Origin: Limosilactobacillus reuteri
GTDB lineage: Bacteria; Bacillota; Bacilli; Lactobacillales; Lactobacillaceae
Length of the DNA: 64,000 nucleotides
Direction of reading: 5' to 3'
Assembly (NCBI RefSeq): GCF_020784725.1
Contig: NZ_JAJGTZ010000028.1
Span: 1-64,000, forward strand
Part shown: positions 13,101-22,400 of the stretch, in pieces
How positions within the stretch are numbered: the first letter of the stretch is position 1
Layout of the letters: each line of letters opens with the position of its first letter
Position numbers and translations under genes: made by a program
Notes under the pieces: model-generated
Seen by the model: only the letters and a program-made list of their open reading frames with translations
Databases searched by the model: none
What the model was told of the DNA's origin: nothing

Positions 13101-16100
13101 TTTACAACTTGGTTAATGCCACGTTCGGGAGTAGCAAATTTTACAGTCTTAGTCTCTGGAGTGTAACCTGTTACTTCTGGTGAATCAACATCAGTAAATG
13201 CGTTCTTGTCAGCCTTCCACTTACCTTCATTTACAATTGCACCAGTTACTTGGTCAACAGTGTTAGTCTGTGTCCAAGTAATAGTTTGAGTTGCACTATC
13301 ATCTGGAGCCTTTGTCCCATCTGCCATGATGTAGTGAACATGAGCAGTAGTAGTTGCAGTTTCGTTCTTGTTACCAGTTGCATGTTTCAAGTAAATCTTG
13401 AAGCTTTGGTTAGATTGAGAATCGTTATCAAAGCTTGGGTAAGTGAAGCCATTTTGGGCATCCCCACTCATACCTTGACCTTCAGATTTTTCAAATGTGT
13501 AACCCTGGTTCAAGTAGCTTTGTAGTTGAGTGTTTGAACCATCAAAACTAATTTGCTTTCCTGATTCACCACCAGCTGAGTAAGTAGCTAATACTCGTTG
13601 GTTTTGTGGATCATTATCATCAATAATTTGTAAGTCCGCAGCTTGAGCAGAACGGTTATAAACAACAGTTACGCGTTGATTTACATTACGTTCTGGAGCG
13701 TTAAACTGAACATTTTCAAGACTTGGGGTGTAACCATCCTTTGAAAGGTCTGGGGATGTTACATCAGTAAATGCGTTCTTGTCAGTCTTCCACTCACCTT
13801 CATTTACAACTGCACCAGTTACCTTATCAACTTTATTAGTTCTAGTGTAAGTAATAGTTTGAAGCTCACTATCTTTTGGCGCTTGTACTCCATTATCAGC
13901 AACAACATAGTGAACTTGAGCAGTTGCTGTAGCATTCTCAGTCTTGTCTTCAGTATCGTGAATCAAGTAAATCTTGAAGTCTTGAGCAGTGTTACCGTAA
14001 GTTGGGTAAGTGTAACCACTTTGAGCATCCCCACTAAGGTTACCAGCAGTCTTTTGAACTTTGTAACCTTGACTTAAGTAGCTTTGAAGGATTTCATTTG
14101 AGTTAGCGAAGTTAATTTGATCTTCACTCTTACCTTCATTACTAAATGAAGCCAATTGCTTAGGTGAATTAGCATCATTATTGTCAATAATTTCAAGGGT
14201 AGCCTTTTGAGTAACTTCAGGTGTCTTGTTCTTAGTGTAAGTAACTGTTACATCGTTAACCCTTTGTCCTGGGTAAACAGTTACGCCCCCAACAGTTGGA
14301 ATGTCAACCTTATCATAACCTACTTCACTCGGAGTCTTAGAAGCTACAGAGTCCATGTTTTGGGTTGTTGGTGTCCAAGCACGATCCTTATCAGTAGTAG
14401 TTACATTAGTAGTGCCATCAGTACTGTAGCCCAAGATTTGACCAGTTACCTTATCGATCACGGCATCACGTTCAAAGGAAACAGTTTGAGTATAAGTACT
14501 CTTGCCGTCTGGAGCCCCATTTACTGGCGTAGTAGTGCCATCTTCATTTACACCAACATAGTTAATATGACGAGTTACTTCGGTAGTCAAAGCTTCCTTC
14601 GTCAAACCATCTGGGTAAACTGATGGGGTATTACGTGGATCGTTAGGATTAATGTTGCCACCAGGGTTATGTGGATTCTTTGGTGTAATCACTTCAGTTT
14701 GGTGACCGTAGTAAACATTAACCACTGCATCCTTAGTATTTGCATCAACAGTTACTTGATCAGCCTGTGCTAAATCAGGAGTAGTGTAACCTGCGTTTGA
14801 AAGATCTGGTGAAGTTACTTGAGTCCAGTCACCAGTGTTCCAACCATCAGCAGTGGCAGCCTTAGTAAAGGTCTTACCATCAGCACTAACAGTACCGTAA
14901 CCCATGTCTTGACCAGTTGATGATACAACGTGTGTCCGTGATAATGTCACGTTTTGAGTTGTAGGATTACCAGCAATCAAGTTAGTTGGAATCTTTTCAC
15001 CAGTTACCCGGTCATAGTAGTTAATCGTCCGCGTTACAGTCTTAGTCTCAGTAGTACCAGTGTAAGTTGGTGCATCTGGAGTCTTAGGATTGTAAGTAAC
15101 GACAGTTGTTGGATTTTGATTTGGATCTGGAGTTGGTGCTGGAACATTAGTTTTGTCTGGAGTGTAGCCATTAAGGTTTGGTGTTGGTACATCCGTGTAG
15201 TTATCTGGAGTAGTCCAGTTACCAGTTGGTGTAGTTACACCTGTGACCTTATCCTTAGTTCCTGGTCGAGTCCAAGTAATTGTTTGCGTGCTATCGGATG
15301 GTGGGTTAGTCTTACCATCTGACACAACATAGTGAACAGTTGAAGTAGTAGTCTTCTTGTCCGTTACTTTGTCAGTATCGTGAACTAAGTACAACTTAAA
15401 GTGTTGGTCACTAGCACTATTGTTATCAAAGTTACTGAAATTGATTTGATCATATGAAGTTGGGTTAGAAGTTTGGTTTTGATCATTTACAAAACTGTCA
15501 ATCTTGTAACCTTTAGCAATTAAGTCCGCAACATAATTTGCAGAACCACTGAATGAAATTTGTGTACCAGTCTTACCACTATTATTAAAGTTGTTAAGTT
15601 CCTTGTTGTTATCAGTCTTGTCGTAAACAACTAAGTCAGCCTTTTGAGCAACTTCTGGATTTGGATTGTAAACCACCGTTACTACTTGATCACGATTTGG
15701 TTGTGGGGTAGTAAAGTTAGCAACAGCTTGATCTGGAGTGTAGTTCGTAAGCGTAGGCGAAGTTACACTAGTAAAGCCGTTCTTATCTGGAGTCCAAGTT
15801 CCTTCAGTAGTTGCACCAGTAACCTTGTCAGTAGTGTTAGTACGAGTCCAATTAATTGTTTGAACCGGACTATCTGCTGGGGCAGCTGGCTTGTTAGCTT
15901 CGTTACCTGCTACAACATAGTGAACGTGAGCGTTAGTAGTAGCCTTTTCAGTCTTAGTATCAGTTCCGTGAACTAAGTAAATATTGAAGCTTTGTACATT
16001 ATCATCAATACTATCAAAGTTTCCAAAGGTAATGTTTGAGGCGGTCCCAATCGAGTTACCATTGGCATCAGTTGCACTATCAAAGACGTAGCCTGAATTT

Positions 16101-19021
16101 AAGTAAGCTTGAAGGGTTTGTGGTTCACCGTCAAAGCTGATTGCACTGCCCTTTGTACCATTGTTATTTTCAAAAGCAGACAATTGCTTATTGTTTTCAG
16201 TCTTATCGTAAATAGTAACCTTAGCTTTTTGTGGAGTATCTGGTGTCTTAGCATCTGGAGTGTAAACAATCGTTACATCGATATCGCCAGAATCTGGGTT
16301 TACCGTAACTGCATTTGCACTCCCGTCCGCGTTAGCATTTACGTTACCGGTAATGTGGTAGCCAGCTACTTGTTGACCAGCAACTTGCGCTAAAGTACCA
16401 GTTGCAGGAGTCCAAACAGTATCACCAGTCTTGCCAGTTACCAAGTCCTTAGTAGCAGTTCCAGTAAAGGTTACTTTTTGGTCTGCTTGAGGAGTCAAGT
16501 GGCTTTCTGGCGTAGTGCCATCAGTAAAGATGTAGTGGAAACGACGGGTTACATCTTGGTTAGTTGTAACTTGTTGCGTTTGGTGACCGTAGTAAACGTT
16601 GTATTCAAGATTTTGAGTATCTGGTGTTACTTTATGGGCTGCTACAACATTTGCACTAGTTCCATCTTGGAATTCAGGAGCAGTGTAATTGTATGCACTA
16701 AGATCGCTTGAACGTTTAGGATCGAATTGCGTAGTACCATCCGTAGTATGCCAATCTTGAGTTCTAAATGATTTACCATCGCTGCCAACAGTACCGTAAC
16801 CGACAACCTTACCATTTTGATCCAATACTTGCGTCCGCGTGAAAGTTACGGAATCAGTAATTGGGTTTTGGGCAATTAAGCTTGAAGGAATCCGTGCACC
16901 AGTTACCTTGTCGTAGTAGTTAATAGTACGTTGGATAGTCTTAGATTCTTCAACACCTTGGTGGTAAGTAGTAGTTTGAGCTGGGTTCTTAAAGTGAACA
17001 ACAAATGCTTGGTTAGTGTTGTCGTCATTGTCGTAAACTGGGAAGCTAACACTAGTGAAACTACCGCTAGCTGAACCATTAGTTACACCAGTACCAGTTG
17101 TACCATTGTAAACGTAACCTTGGTTGATTAAGTTAGCAACCGTCGAAGCAGCATTGTTAAAGCTAATTTGACTACCTGCATCGCCACTAGCATCTTGTTG
17201 TGGGTTCAAACTGGCACCAGTATCATCGTTAACAAAAGTAATGTTAGCATTTTGAGGATTGCTTACAGCTCTATAAAGAAATACTACATCTTGATTACCT
17301 GGCCGACGTCCGTTAAAGAATGCAGATTTATCACCTTGAGCAGTCGCTGCGGCAGCATCTAATTTCGGATCTCCAGTACCAGCAGTATAGACTGATGGCA
17401 AACTTTGAGTAGTAATATTACCTGCTTGTACTAATTTAGCATCGATAGCTCCAGGTACTACATCACTAGGTTGGACGTCGTAAGTATTTAAGGTAACTGT
17501 TCCGCCATCATCAATTTGTTGACTGATATACAATCTACTTGGACCATAATCCGTAGTACCTATAGCAACATTCCCTTTACGTGAGTCTCCAATCGTTCCT
17601 TTAAGCGGAGTATTCAATACATCTCCTACTGTAATCTTTACACCAGCATTAGTAGTTAAAACGGTGTCAAGAACACTCTGACTCAGTTTCGACTCATCAT
17701 ATCCATCTGCAGATCGCTCTATCTTGCTATAAACTTTGTTATTGTACAATACTTTAGCTGGACCACCATCAGTCACATCGTATGTTTGGCCAGGGATTAG
17801 TTTCTCCGAAGACTTATGGGCCATTACTTCACCGGTATCAGCATTTACATACCAGATCGTTTGCTGAGCCTTTCCTGGTATCATTCCACCAGCACTATTC
17901 CAATTTTGCTGAGCAATTGGTGACTCATTAATCGGATTACCACTTCCATATACAACAGTTAAGTTAGAACCGCCAGAGGTAAACGCACCGGTACTTGGTA
18001 CGGCTACAGGACTTTTACCATTTCTATCATATAAGTTAATCCGAGTATATCGATAGCTTGTACCGGGAATTTGAGTATTGATCGCACGAGAATACGTATA
18101 AGTACCACCCTTATATACATTTCCGTTAGTTTGGGTAATTGTTAGCGGTCCACCCCACGGCTTTGAATATACATCTTTTCCAATCGTAGTCGCTAATTTA
18201 TTACCCACATAGAAATAAATATTTTCTCCAGGATTATCCTTATCAGTGGCTGCAGTTAGAATCTTACCATTAGTTTTATCACGCCATTGTGTAAAACCGA
18301 TTTGATTTGATGGCACGTATTGTCCAAAGTAGCTCTCATAATCCTTACCATTAGAAATATTAAAGTTAGGATTATACGAAGCTAAGTCAGTAGGGCCACT
18401 ATCAGACGGTTGTGCAATAAATGAAGCCCCATATAACCGTGCAAGCTTAGCAGCATTTATTGAAGTAGTATTAAAAGCCTGTGTATCAAAAGTTTGAGTG
18501 GTAACAACTGAATTTTCTGAAGTTGCACTTGCAGTCGTTGCTTGTTGACTTGCCACAGTTGAGTTAGCTTGAGTTGTAGCAGAAGCGGATGATACCGCAA
18601 CATCACTAGCTGAGCTTGCGGCTACAGTAGTGGTACTGGCTACCTTACTGCTCTGGGCCTCCTTAGCCATAGCAGCACTAACTGCAGCCTCATATTCATT
18701 TGCGGCTGGCGTTTGCACGTCGCCTGCTGGATTTTGTGAAGTTGCAGTTGCACCGCTTGCTTGATTAGCAACAGTTGCTTCTTTTAATGTTTGATTATTA
18801 GCAGAATTTAAAACTAAATTGTGGTCCGTTTGTTCTGAACCATCCCCATTATTAGCATTTGCATCTGCATTAGTATCGGTTGTATCAGCTGATACACCAT
18901 TTGCAAAAGAAATCCCCAAAAGAACAGAGGCTACACCAACAGATAACTTCTTAATGGTGAACCGTTGTTTTTTAGGTTCATACTTCTTAATTTGTTCCTG
19001 ATGATTATTCCGTGATAACAT
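4139..19021 (-). CDS. Giant LPQTG-anchored Mub/MucBP mucus-binding adhesin, 4960 aa
   Basis: I place the start at the ATG at 19021 (MLSRNNHQEQ), which follows AAGGGGGAAAAGTTG. An in-frame ATG at 19084 would add 21 residues and has no comparable ribosome binding site. Residues 1-46 form a YSIRK-like signal (RFTIKKLSVGVASVLLG). An Ala/Ser/Thr-rich stalk runs to about 190, then a non-repetitive N-terminal region to about 590. After that come about 17 Mub-type units by eye, each a B1 fold (VTYIDDTTG..., FEVHLVHDT) plus a B2/MucBP fold (TRTVHYEGAG..., DKVTGEWT), joined by Pro-rich linkers such as INPNDPDGPKYP. The C-terminus has LPQTGN, a hydrophobic segment and KKRRKED, a sortase A signal. The family binds mucin glycans on the host epithelium. 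The length is extreme even for Mub proteins. Adjacent repeats are partly identical at DNA level. Confidence 0.93.
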   Translation of the reverse strand: MLSRNNHQEQIKKYEPKKQRFTIKKLSVGVASVLLGISFANGVSADTTDTNADANANNGDGSEQTDHNLVLNSANNQTLKEATVANQASGATATSQNPAGDVQTPAANEYEAAVSAAMAKEAQSSKVASTTTVAASSASDVAVSSASATTQANSTVASQQATTASATSENSVVTTQTFDTQAFNTTSINAAKLARLYGASFIAQPSDSGPTDLASYNPNFNISNGKDYESYFGQYVPSNQIGFTQWRDKTNGKILTAATDKDNPGENIYFYVGNKLATTIGKDVYSKPWGGPLTITQTNGNVYKGGTYTYSRAINTQIPGTSYRYTRINLYDRNGKSPVAVPSTGAFTSGGSNLTVVYGSGNPINESPIAQQNWNSAGGMIPGKAQQTIWYVNADTGEVMAHKSSEKLIPGQTYDVTDGGPAKVLYNNKVYSKIERSADGYDESKLSQSVLDTVLTTNAGVKITVGDVLNTPLKGTIGDSRKGNVAIGTTDYGPSRLYISQQIDDGGTVTLNTYDVQPSDVVPGAIDAKLVQAGNITTQSLPSVYTAGTGDPKLDAAAATAQGDKSAFFNGRRPGNQDVVFLYRAVSNPQNANITFVNDDTGASLNPQQDASGDAGSQISFNNAASTVANLINQGYVYNGTTGTGVTNGSASGSFTSVSFPVYDNDDNTNQAFVVHFKNPAQTTTYHQGVEESKTIQRTINYYDKVTGARIPSSLIAQNPITDSVTFTRTQVLDQNGKVVGYGTVGSDGKSFRTQDWHTTDGTTQFDPKRSSDLSAYNYTAPEFQDGTSANVVAAHKVTPDTQNLEYNVYYGHQTQQVTTNQDVTRRFHYIFTDGTTPESHLTPQADQKVTFTGTATKDLVTGKTGDTVWTPATGTLAQVAGQQVAGYHITGNVNANADGSANAVTVNPDSGDIDVTIVYTPDAKTPDTPQKAKVTIYDKTENNKQLSAFENNNGTKGSAISFDGEPQTLQAYLNSGYVFDSATDANGNSIGTASNITFGNFDSIDDNVQSFNIYLVHGTDTKTEKATTNAHVHYVVAGNEANKPAAPADSPVQTINWTRTNTTDKVTGATTEGTWTPDKNGFTSVTSPTLTNYTPDQAVANFTTPQPNRDQVVTVVYNPNPEVAQKADLVVYDKTDNNKELNNFNNSGKTGTQISFSGSANYVADLIAKGYKIDSFVNDQNQTSNPTSYDQINFSNFDNNSASDQHFKLYLVHDTDKVTDKKTTTSTVHYVVSDGKTNPPSDSTQTITWTRPGTKDKVTGVTTPTGNWTTPDNYTDVPTPNLNGYTPDKTNVPAPTPDPNQNPTTVVTYNPKTPDAPTYTGTTETKTVTRTINYYDRVTGEKIPTNLIAGNPTTQNVTLSRTHVVSSTGQDMGYGTVSADGKTFTKAATADGWNTGDWTQVTSPDLSNAGYTTPDLAQADQVTVDANTKDAVVNVYYGHQTEVITPKNPHNPGGNINPNDPRNTPSVYPDGLTKEALTTEVTRHINYVGVNEDGTTTPVNGAPDGKSTYTQTVSFERDAVIDKVTGQILGYSTDGTTNVTTTDKDRAWTPTTQNMDSVASKTPSEVGYDKVDIPTVGGVTVYPGQRVNDVTVTYTKNKTPEVTQKATLEIIDNNDANSPKQLASFSNEGKSEDQINFANSNEILQSYLSQGYKVQKTAGNLSGDAQSGYTYPTYGNTAQDFKIYLIHDTEDKTENATATAQVHYVVADNGVQAPKDSELQTITYTRTNKVDKVTGAVVNEGEWKTDKNAFTDVTSPDLSKDGYTPSLENVQFNAPERNVNQRVTVVYNRSAQAADLQIIDDNDPQNQRVLATYSAGGESGKQISFDGSNTQLQSYLNQGYTFEKSEGQGMSGDAQNGFTYPSFDNDSQSNQSFKIYLKHATGNKNETATTTAHVHYIMADGTKAPDDSATQTITWTQTNTVDQVTGAIVNEGKWKADKNAFTDVDSPEVTGYTPETKTVKFATPERGINQVVNVVYTKNAPTSDQQNALVVYQDVNDPAHPVDLGQSDQLTGQGGDAINYSTADKIAEYEKQGYVLVSNGFDANGTKPSFDNVKGNTQTFYVTFKHGIQPVTPTTPGTPGDKINPNDPNPESPKYPAGTTKENLTEEVTRTVTYEGAGDQTPSPVTDTLYFQGTGYLDKVTGKWTDANGNELADQAKGITWTIVDGTKDSGSFDLVPTKHIDGYTSQVVTDGADDGNGNVKNYTGINHSSQDINVVVKYSPVVAEKGNLIVKFHDDTENKDLTGVGTDTGTQDVGTQVTYNPSTDLTNLENKGYVYVSTDGNIPSSIVKGTTTVTIHVKHGTVPVTPDNPGTPDKPINPNDPDGPKYPSGTDKASIDKTITRTVHYEGADQYTPNDVQQPVHFTAKGVLDKVTGEWTKPLDWSADQTFNGVTTPKIPGYHVVSVDRDTTDNQNVDSAKISHTGADYTVTVKYAKDAAPTPDTTTGKVTYIDDTTGSTLKTDSLNGNVDANIDYTTQDKINRYINMGYKLVSNNFTDGKEVFNKDASKNSFEVHLVHDTVPVTPENPGTPDQPINPNDPRPQNEQPKYPNGTSETDLTKDITRTVHYAGAGEYTPNDVQQPVHFTAKGVLDKVTGEWTKPLTWSADQAFNGVTTPKIPGYHVVSVDRDANGNDVASTTIAHTGSDYTVTVTYAPDEKPQAENAKLHIIDINDGNKEIGTFSDSGADNATINFNGASTTVDSLIKAGYKVNSIKHTEKSGVVTDGGEGADYGTISSQWKFDDQPGFDQDFYVYLEHDYAPINPENAYGRTDLTQTVTETVHYVDEATNKPVATDYTNTLTFKGQGRVDKVTGKMLKIKSIENGQITYDYNVDNEIDISSAKLSDFAWSNPTTLAKVVSPTIAGYTIDAAKTTPSELVDGNDIKEIQNVAYDHGNVEATVYYKANPVENHKAGLIIYANGKQVGTASVTGAKDTAIDFGSASDIVAAYISNGYKFDHAQDVTNNREMAGKSYSELNFGNFATANNSDQRFAIYLTKDETPAKTQQNAQLIIRDATSGQEQDLGSYTQPGLEGDAISFGSAQEFVQNLLNKGYVWDGASYNGTNLDATNYAGINFGNYDNADDKDGISQKWVINLVHGVTPVNPDHPDDKDGYTKEYLDRTITRDVTYVDEQGNAMPGLTPEHQEAKFQGSGYLDNVTGKWVNVENGKITGLADGLTWTPDTDATFDAIAAKTADGYHVISVSGNGISGFTVDANGAVTAQTVNHNTASSTIKVVYAKTPEVPVAANGSIVYIDDTTGNRLENATFGGSVGQKINYTTADRIANYEGRGYKLVSNNFKDGNESFTNGENKFEVHLTHDTTTKDVTKTVTRDVTYVYEDGSQADTPVNQNFTFNGKTVTDRVTGAEKTSWDTDGHNFDATKSIDTTNYQVIGISKTNTTANVDRTNGVVASETITPTSQNSSVVITLAKKVTPPTPVKQGTIEVIYHDTTDNVDIPGYGQPQTKEDQGTAFSYNPNAKDLPALENKGYVLDGELPTIPTEYTDGNQRVVINVKHGTRPVTPENPADPDKPVDPTKPNTPTPSNPNLAKTDLEKTITRTVKYQYADGTSAHADAVQTVNFKGQGTIDLVTGNLITVDKDGNILNQRGKITWNHDSQDFANVVAINHDGYYVSNVSENGTTAKVDGTAVAGETVTPTSQNSTIVITLTKNPEVPVAANGSITYIDDTTGNVLASATFGGNVGQKINYTTADKIANYVSQGYNLVSNNFNDGNETFAKDGNVFEVHLVHATTPITPENPGKPGQEVPNPNDPEHPHKIPANFVPQTLTNTVTRDVTYVYEDGSQAEAPVHQTFTFTGNGVVDLVTGQLVTVENGKITGAGHITWNAENHNFDATKSIDTTNYNIVRVSENNTTANVDMNNGVVAGETITPASQNSTVVITLAKKPVTPTPVQKGTVIVNYVDKTTGKTLETATSTGNEGSNVNYSTKDTITKYTNQGYKLEHDGYPTGTVTYTNGTVTYEVDLVHETVPVNPDQPGPKTPNTPINPDNPDGPKYPDGTQPEQLTKTITRTINYVGDGLNIPSVEKSLTFVANGVLDKVTGQWVTVDKDGKITGNANGMTWTVKDGNADEGSFDEVAGPQTEGYHITNIAASNEDLGDINSSTGTVAGKTINHTNGNIVITINYAKNPVTPTPTPADQTVVGKQIVHYVDGDNNNAKLLDDNTNDTFVFTKSGKTGTWNADSHKYANANAPVIDGYVAEQKTYEGQTATPGDADKEITIVYHKIGKIIPVDPSGNPIPDAPTPSYHNDPTDPTKVTPNEPTPTVPGWTTNVPNVTPDTPTGDTKVPYTKPTPTQDKGSITITVHDVTDNTDLPEYGKTSGSQNVGTEFSYDKTGTFTSLTNKGYKIVNPDVTIPTGITKGDQNIVIYVEHTTTPITPENPGKPGQPINPNDPTGPQYPAGSDQVTKDVTRTITYVDNNGNKLHDSVEQTAHFTGTGVIDNVTGKWVTPITWNGNGDLSGQNTPVIDGYHVTSVSRDGDGNNVAKVTVNHGDSDYTVVVTYTPNGKIVPVDPSGKPIPDAPTPQYPTDPSDPAKVTPDEPVPSIPGFTPEVPTVTPNNPGEDTPVVYTPDTPVTPVTVQGKVTYVDDTTGQTISTDDFSGKIGDKITYTTADKISELEGQGYELVSNNFKDGNETFTNGENSFVVHLKHAETIVTPENPHDSGEEGYATQKTTTFTVHYVGAGDKTPADRVETIQWHREVIVDSVTGKVISTTPWTTDGRYTGANTPVVDGFHADKAVVNAPQADPDKDVVETVTYAPNGHIIPVDKNGTPIPGADQPVYPTDPTDPTKVVPNEPVPTVPGYTPERETVTPVDPGTDTPVVYDRRNTPVTPETPTTTPTTPGDDTPSNETPVTPETPVDNGGEEGNDEVTPTSQVPESPANNGSVNPAVPQPTAAKQTNAQQPVATTKAEAKKLPQTGNADANSAEILGLAALGLTGLVGLGKKRRKED
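11220..11307 (-). repeat. 88-bp block identical to 11880-11967 (copy 1)
   Basis: The DNA of these 88 bases in the giant adhesin is identical to positions 11880-11967, exactly 660 bp away (220 codons). It encodes the GVLDKVTGEWTKPL part of adjacent Mub units. Confidence 0.9.
11880..11967 (-). repeat. 88-bp block identical to 11220-11307 (copy 2)
   Basis: Second copy of the tandem 660-bp-spaced block. Sequence on both sides of the two copies is similar but diverged, which suggests recent duplication or gene conversion between neighbouring repeats. Confidence 0.9.
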
Positions 19022-19399
19022 CAACTTTTCCCCCTTAATATTTTTTATAACGCCAGCAATAAATATAACAAATGACTGTAACAATTGTTTGCTTACTTTT
19101 TCTATATTACTTGTTTTAATTTAAAACACAACTATTCTTTTGTCGATTTTTTAAAACTTAAAATCGGATTTTTCCTTATCGTTCGATAAAACGTTTATAT
19201 AACAGCATTTTCAAGCGTTTTCAAAATCAAATAAAAATGTTTAAGTTTTTTTAAACAAATGAGGTTTTCATCATTTGTTAATCGTTAATCATTTCACTTT
19301 TAACATATCGATAGATAACAAAAACAATCGTTGATTTAATCATAAAAATAAAGCTTTATTATATAAATAAATCATTTATTATCTTTATTGCTTTATCAC
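19022..19399 (-). other. AT-rich upstream region of the 4960-aa adhesin with a cre-like site
   Basis: No gene was found here. Positions 19210-19223 read TGAAAACGCTTGAA on the minus strand, matching 12 of 14 positions of the CcpA cre consensus TGWAANCGNTNWCA. It lies about 190 bp before the start codon. No convincing -35/-10 pair stands out among many AT-rich candidates. Confidence 0.35.
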
Positions 19400-19444
19400 C
19401 ACATAAGCAAGCTCCCCATTATTCTTTGGAATAGTGGAGAGCTT
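19400..19444 (-). terminator. Hairpin, probable terminator of the MBG-repeat adhesin gene
   Basis: Arms 19409-19423 and 19430-19444 pair over 15 bp, with some G-T pairs, 22 bp past the stop codon at 19467. The T-run after it is weak in the minus direction, so termination strength is uncertain. Confidence 0.6.
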
Positions 19445-19466
19445 GTTTAGCTTTATATATTTTTAA

Positions 19467-22400
19467 TTACTTTTCTCGTTTTTTCTTCTTCAAACCAGTT
19501 AAACCAAAGATACCTGCAAGAGCAGCGAATGTAAATCCTAACACAGAATTACTACTTTGATCATTACCAGTCTGGGGAAGAACATTAGCTTTTGTCTTTC
19601 CCTCTGTTCGGGTTTGAGCTAATTGATGTGAAACAAAATGTTTATTCGAAATTTGTCGCTTTTCTTGTTCAAGCGGCTTAGTTGGCAACTGATCATCAGG
19701 CACTAACTTGTTACCATCATTTGTTGGGACTAATGGTTCAATCGGTTGTGCCGGTTGAACTGGCCTTACCGGTTGATCAGGATTAGGTGGGGTCGTTGGC
19801 TGCTCAGGCGTGATTGGCTTATCAGGTTCTGCTGGTTGATTATTGTTAGTGTATTCAATCTCAATACTCCGATCTTCATCACTAGGAATAACCATTTCAG
19901 CTGGAATAGAGACCTGACTAGCGGTATAACCATTAATTTCTGGTGCCGTATATGCTGGCCATTCATTACTGCCATCAACTTGCCAAGCACTATAAGTTGC
20001 CTTACCAGTAACTGCGTCAAATGTTGCCGTCCGGGTAAAATTAACAGCTTGTGTAATTATCTGGCGTTGTCCATCCGGCAGCTTAACGATAATAGTTCGT
20101 GTTACCTCTTTGGTTAGGGATTCCATCTTCTCGTAAGTTGTTGATGGATTACCAGGAACTTTTCCTGTTGGTGCGTCTTCGCCTGGCTTTACAATGATCG
20201 TTTGATGTTTGATCAAAACGACAATATCTGGAATCCCATCAGGAGTAGCCATGACCGTTGCTGGAATTGATTGACCAGGGACAAGTTGCCAACCAGCTGG
20301 CATGGTTAAGTTGACCTCCACTGTCGCACCTGTTTTACCTTGAAGAACAGTTTGACTGATATCACTACCATTTGCGTCGCGGTAAATAATCATCCCCGTC
20401 TGCTCATTAGGAATGTAGTTAATTTCGACATTACTGTCACCACTGGCTGCTGTGACATCCATCTCAGGAACAATACTCATATTTGTCGTGTACCCTGGTA
20501 CGGTCGTAGGAGTAAAGGCCGCAAATTTGCCACGATTCCATTTAACATCAGTAACTTCACCAGTGACCAAGTTCTTTGTCCCAGTTCCGATTAAGACAAC
20601 TGTTTGCATGGTTTGTTCGTCACCACTTGGCAGGTGCTCTACGATTGTCCGCGTTACCGTCTTATGCTCTTGAACTGGCGCAGTAACTGGCTCGATCACG
20701 ATCACAATTGTCCCACCAGTAATCTTCACGGACTGCGGAAGTTCAGCAGTTGGTTGCCAATTGGTCGGAACTTCTGGCTTAAAAGAAACATCACTATTTT
20801 CTTCGCCAGTAACAGTCTGTGTATGGATTACTTGACCATTGACATCTTGGTAACTAATAATCTCTTGGCCTTCTTGTGGTTCCGGAATCTTATCGTATGT
20901 GATGTCGACCGTTTCATTTGGTGTCTCAGGATTTACCGTCATTGCTGGAACGATCTTTTGACTAGGAACATAGCCCGTAACAGTCGTAGGTTGGTAACTA
21001 GCCCATTGCACAGTGCCTTGAGGAAGCCATTCAGTGTACTTAATTTCCCCTGTTACTTCATCAAAGATCGCTGTCCGGGTAAATGTAACTTTTTGTGGAA
21101 TCGACTCTTCCTTGCCACTTGGGTATTTCACATTGATTGTCCTTGTTGGGGTAACCGTTAGTTGTTCCATTATCGGGTAATTCTTGGATGGATCACCTGG
21201 AACTTTACCAGTCGGAATGTCAGGCGCAGGAGTTTCTGGAGTAACAACAACCGTCTTATGCTCAACCTTAACTATTATCGTTGGAATTCCTTCCGCTGTA
21301 GCAGTAACAGTCTTTGGAATTCCTTGAGCTGGAACTAATTGCCAACCTGCTGGTACTTTTGGAGTAATAGTTATAGTTTCGCCAGTCTTTCCACTAAGTG
21401 GTGTTGTCCCAATTTCCTTACCTGCTTTGTCTTGGTAGGAAATAATCCCACTTTGTTCATTAGCAGTGTAAGTGATGTTGACTGTCTCATTTTGTTGACC
21501 GTTCTTAACTTCAGCCTCTGGCACAACGCTTTCACTTACCGTATACCCAGGAATTGTTTCTGGCGTGTATGCATCCCATTTAGCTGTTGACCATTCACCA
21601 TAAGTTACTTCACCTGTGACATTGTCGTAAGTAGCGTCACGGTAAATCTTACCTTCTTGGGTAATGGTCTGCTTTGTTCCATCTGGCTTCGTTACAACAA
21701 TCGTTCTCGTAATCGTCTGGTTCAAATCATTTTCATGTGCGCCATCAATTACTTCACCGGTTACCGTTTTTTCACCGTCTGGAACTGGGTTTGTATGATC
21801 AACATTGGTTATGCCATGCTTAATCTTGATAGTAGTAATTCCATTTTCAAGAGTAATTTCACTTGGCACACTGCTTGGATCACTTGCTACCCAACCAGCA
21901 GGAATTTCAGGAGTAAATGGAAGTTTAGTTCCCTTAAGGTGACCGCTAATATTAGTTGAACTAATTATTTGGTTATCAGTATCAACATAGTTAATAGTTT
22001 GGCTACTATTTTCCAAAGTAAATGTCGCAGTTGAAATGAAGTCAATATTGTAATTTGGATTTTCTTGACGAATCTTACTGATTGCATCCCCACTAAGCTC
22101 AACGTCATAAGTTCCAGCTTCAGTTAACTGAGCTGGATGACCATCTTTACTAAAGATAAAATCACTTACCGTCAACCCTGTAATCGTTTGACCATTTACC
22201 ACCACCGTGTAGTGACTAGGATCAATTTCTAAGTCTTGCGTAGTTTGAGAACCACTTAGCGTTGCCGTCGCCTTAGCTGGCACAATTGTTAATGATCCTT
22301 TACTGCCGTCATAACTATAATTATAGTTACTATCAGCTGCCTTGATTGCAGCGATACCAGCTTGGCTTAGTTCAACTTGGTAAGTACCAACATTTATTGG

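Noticed and set aside
7000-14000. Regular spaced repeats resembling a CRISPR array
   Set aside because: The periodicity is several hundred bases and in frame, and encodes Mub units. There are no short direct repeats with unique spacers of equal length.
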